DNA of 64,000 nt, taken from Butyrivibrio sp. NC3005. Lineage in GTDB: Bacteria; Bacillota; Clostridia; Lachnospirales; Lachnospiraceae. Of this stretch, positions 62,773 to 64,000 are shown piece after piece. Below the pieces are notes generated by a model, which made no database searches, was not told the DNA's origin, and saw nothing but the letters and a program-made list of their open reading frames with translations. The stretch lies in assembly GCF_000424545.1 (NCBI RefSeq), contig NZ_AUKC01000012.1:45232-109231 (forward strand), read 5' to 3'. Positions within the stretch are counted from its first letter, which is position 1. Each line of letters begins with the position of its first letter. A program made the translations under genes and the position numbers.

Positions 62773-63828
62773 TTAGTAGCCAAGAGATGCTATGAGATCC
62801 TTGGTGGATACTATTTCTGTCAGTTTATCTATATTACTTCCTGTAAAGAATAATCCTTCATCAATATTTCCTTTAACAGCTTCTATAAGTGCATGCGTAA
62901 TGCAGAACGGAACATCTGTGACGTTACATGTTTTGATACAGCGAGAACACTTAGTTGGAGGAATTCTTTTTTCTGTTTCAAGTCTTTTTATTAGGTTGGT
63001 TTCAATTGCACGTCCGGGCATGCCAACAGGACTATGTATTATTTTAACGTCTTCTTTTTTTGAATTGATCAGGATTTTTTTGAAAGCAGTAGAGGCATCA
63101 CATTCTTTTGTTGCAATAAATCTTGTTGCCATCTGAACACCCTCAGCACCTTTACTTAAAGCTTTTTGGATATCTTCTTTACTCCAAATTCCTCCGGCGA
63201 GAAATACAGGTATTTCTCTTCCTGCAGCTTGTACAAAAGGTTTTAATTCATCGATTACATTTTTTAATATATCAAAAACGTCAGGGCAACTACCTGATAA
63301 AAGATCTTCTTCTTTGAATCCAAGATGACCACCAGCTTTAGGTCCTTCTAAAACGACAAAATCAGGATATCGTTTATAACTCCTTTCCCATTTTCTAGCG
63401 ATGAGCTTAATGGTTCTGCCACTTGAAACAATAGGGGCAATTAGTGCGGAACCTTCGGGAACATATTCAGGTAATTCAAGCGGAAGACCCGCGCCTGAAA
63501 TGACAGCATCTATACCAGAGCTTACAGCTGTTTTAACAGCCTCTGCATACTGTCTTGTAGCAACCATGGCATTAACAGCGATAAGTCCATGTCCTTCCGA
63601 TAATCTGTTGGCTTCTTTTATTTCATTTTTTAGAGCTCTTAGATTAGCTTCTTCTGGTGCTTTATCAAAATCCGGTTCTCTATAACCACAGTCTGCAGTG
63701 CTGATAGAACCAACACCTCCGCATTTTGCTACAGCTCCTGCCAGTCTTTCTAATGAGACACCTACGCCCATTCCTCCCTGAATAATAGGAATAGACTGAA
63801 TTTTGTTTCTTATTTTTAGCAAACTCAT
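62773..63828 (-). CDS. Nitronate monooxygenase / FabK-like flavoprotein
   Basis: A 351-residue TIM-barrel FMN enzyme: IPIIQGGMGVGVSL, ISGAGLPLELPE, EGPKAGGHLGF and VFLAGGIWSKED. The C-terminus adds cysteines (CSRCIKTCNVTDVPFC) that could bind an iron-sulfur cluster or zinc. Members oxidise nitronates or reduce enoyl thioesters; which applies here is unclear, and no fatty-acid genes are adjacent. Start 63828 has AAAGGA upstream; the ATG at 63843 overlaps it. Confidence 0.85.
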   Translation of the reverse strand: MSLLKIRNKIQSIPIIQGGMGVGVSLERLAGAVAKCGGVGSISTADCGYREPDFDKAPEEANLRALKNEIKEANRLSEGHGLIAVNAMVATRQYAEAVKTAVSSGIDAVISGAGLPLELPEYVPEGSALIAPIVSSGRTIKLIARKWERSYKRYPDFVVLEGPKAGGHLGFKEEDLLSGSCPDVFDILKNVIDELKPFVQAAGREIPVFLAGGIWSKEDIQKALSKGAEGVQMATRFIATKECDASTAFKKILINSKKEDVKIIHSPVGMPGRAIETNLIKRLETEKRIPPTKCSRCIKTCNVTDVPFCITHALIEAVKGNIDEGLFFTGSNIDKLTEIVSTKDLIASLGY

Positions 63829-63878
63829 GTCATTTCCTTTCATAAAAAAATATAATTAAATTGTTTGTACCATAATCA

Positions 63879-63907
63879 AGAATATACTTACACGACCTTT
63901 GTGTCAA
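63879..63907 (-). promoter_or_regulatory. Promoter of the nitronate monooxygenase gene
   Basis: On the minus strand, TTGACA, 17-base spacer, TATTCT. Confidence 0.75.
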
Positions 63908-63950
63908 TGGCTTTAATTAAAAAAATTAAAAGTATGACTTCTTGTCAACT

Positions 63951-64000
63951 TCATTCAGAAACTCGCATTTACTGCGAGTTTCGTGAGAACAAAAGTCAAG
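63951..64000. repeat. Short dispersed palindromic repeat, copy 2
   Basis: AAACTCGC/GCGAGTTT around a seven-base loop, then TTTCGTGAGAA. Relative of the copy at 10455; it may continue beyond the window. Confidence 0.75.

Noticed and set aside
1..64000. CRISPR array, prophage or conjugative element
   Set aside because: No regularly spaced direct repeats, cas genes, phage structural genes, relaxase or mating-pore genes were seen anywhere in the window.

Overview
ORGANISM. The window is AT-rich chromosomal DNA with Firmicutes-type ribosome binding sites, rho-independent terminators and standard stop codons. The gene set (GH51 arabinofuranosidase, Rpn-type PD-(D/E)XK proteins, anaerobic cobalamin genes, NifU-like/GGGtGRT pair, many GNATs) fits an anaerobic Lachnospiraceae, most like Butyrivibrio or Pseudobutyrivibrio. 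This assignment is inference from gene content; there is no rRNA in the window. LAYOUT. 1-5.5 kb: end of a polysaccharide locus with a 5'-truncated glycosyltransferase, a decayed IS4-type transposase, an ABC-2 permease and an unusual ABC-ATPase fused to an acyltransferase-3-like membrane domain. 5.5-8.1 kb: three tandem copies of an Rpn-family gene, one intact and two with the same N-terminal deletion, separated by repeated terminator/promoter units. 8.2-10.6 kb: GH51 arabinofuranosidase and a small membrane protein. 10.7-15.1 kb: an RNA-repair island. A WYL-domain regulator faces a tRNA-like, Y-RNA-like noncoding RNA, a Ro60/TROVE-related vWA protein and the RNA ligase RtcB. 15.1-21.8 kb: redox and small-molecule enzymes (aldo/keto reductase, Bcp peroxiredoxin, rubredoxin-like protein, lactate dehydrogenase, ATC hydrolase, HMA protein, nitrilase) with several gene remnants. 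22.0-26.0 kb: a second RNA-repair unit, rtcB2 and prfH, with a complete IS607-type element (serine recombinase plus TnpB) inserted between the two genes and a translated, hairpin-rich leader in front. 26.1-39.4 kb: an accessory strip of single same-strand genes (TldD/TldE pair, four GNATs, phosphoesterase, tautomerase, P-loop kinase, cardiolipin synthase, PHP phosphatase) mixed with broken gene ends, a recurrent intergenic motif and one perfect 19-bp palindrome. 39.6-53.2 kb: a cobalamin-riboswitch-controlled operon for anaerobic corrin synthesis and corrinoid/metal uptake. 53.3-64 kb: core chromosome with tRNA-Thr, argH, asd, topB, a left-handed beta-helix protein, the NifU-like/GGGtGRT pair and a nitronate monooxygenase. 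HOW IT WORKS TOGETHER. The strongest system is the pair of RNA-repair modules about 8 kb apart. One couples a Ro-like RNA-binding protein, its probable Y RNA and an RNA ligase under a probable WYL regulator. The other couples a second ligase to the release-factor homologue PrfH, a combination known to rescue ribosomes cleaved in the decoding centre. The corrin operon appears to take sirohydrochlorin and cobalt through most ring-modifying steps to the a,c-diamide, but lacks cbiL and all late genes here. Two dispersed repeat families (a triple-hairpin element with a compensatory base change, and a short palindrome) link the two ends of the window.
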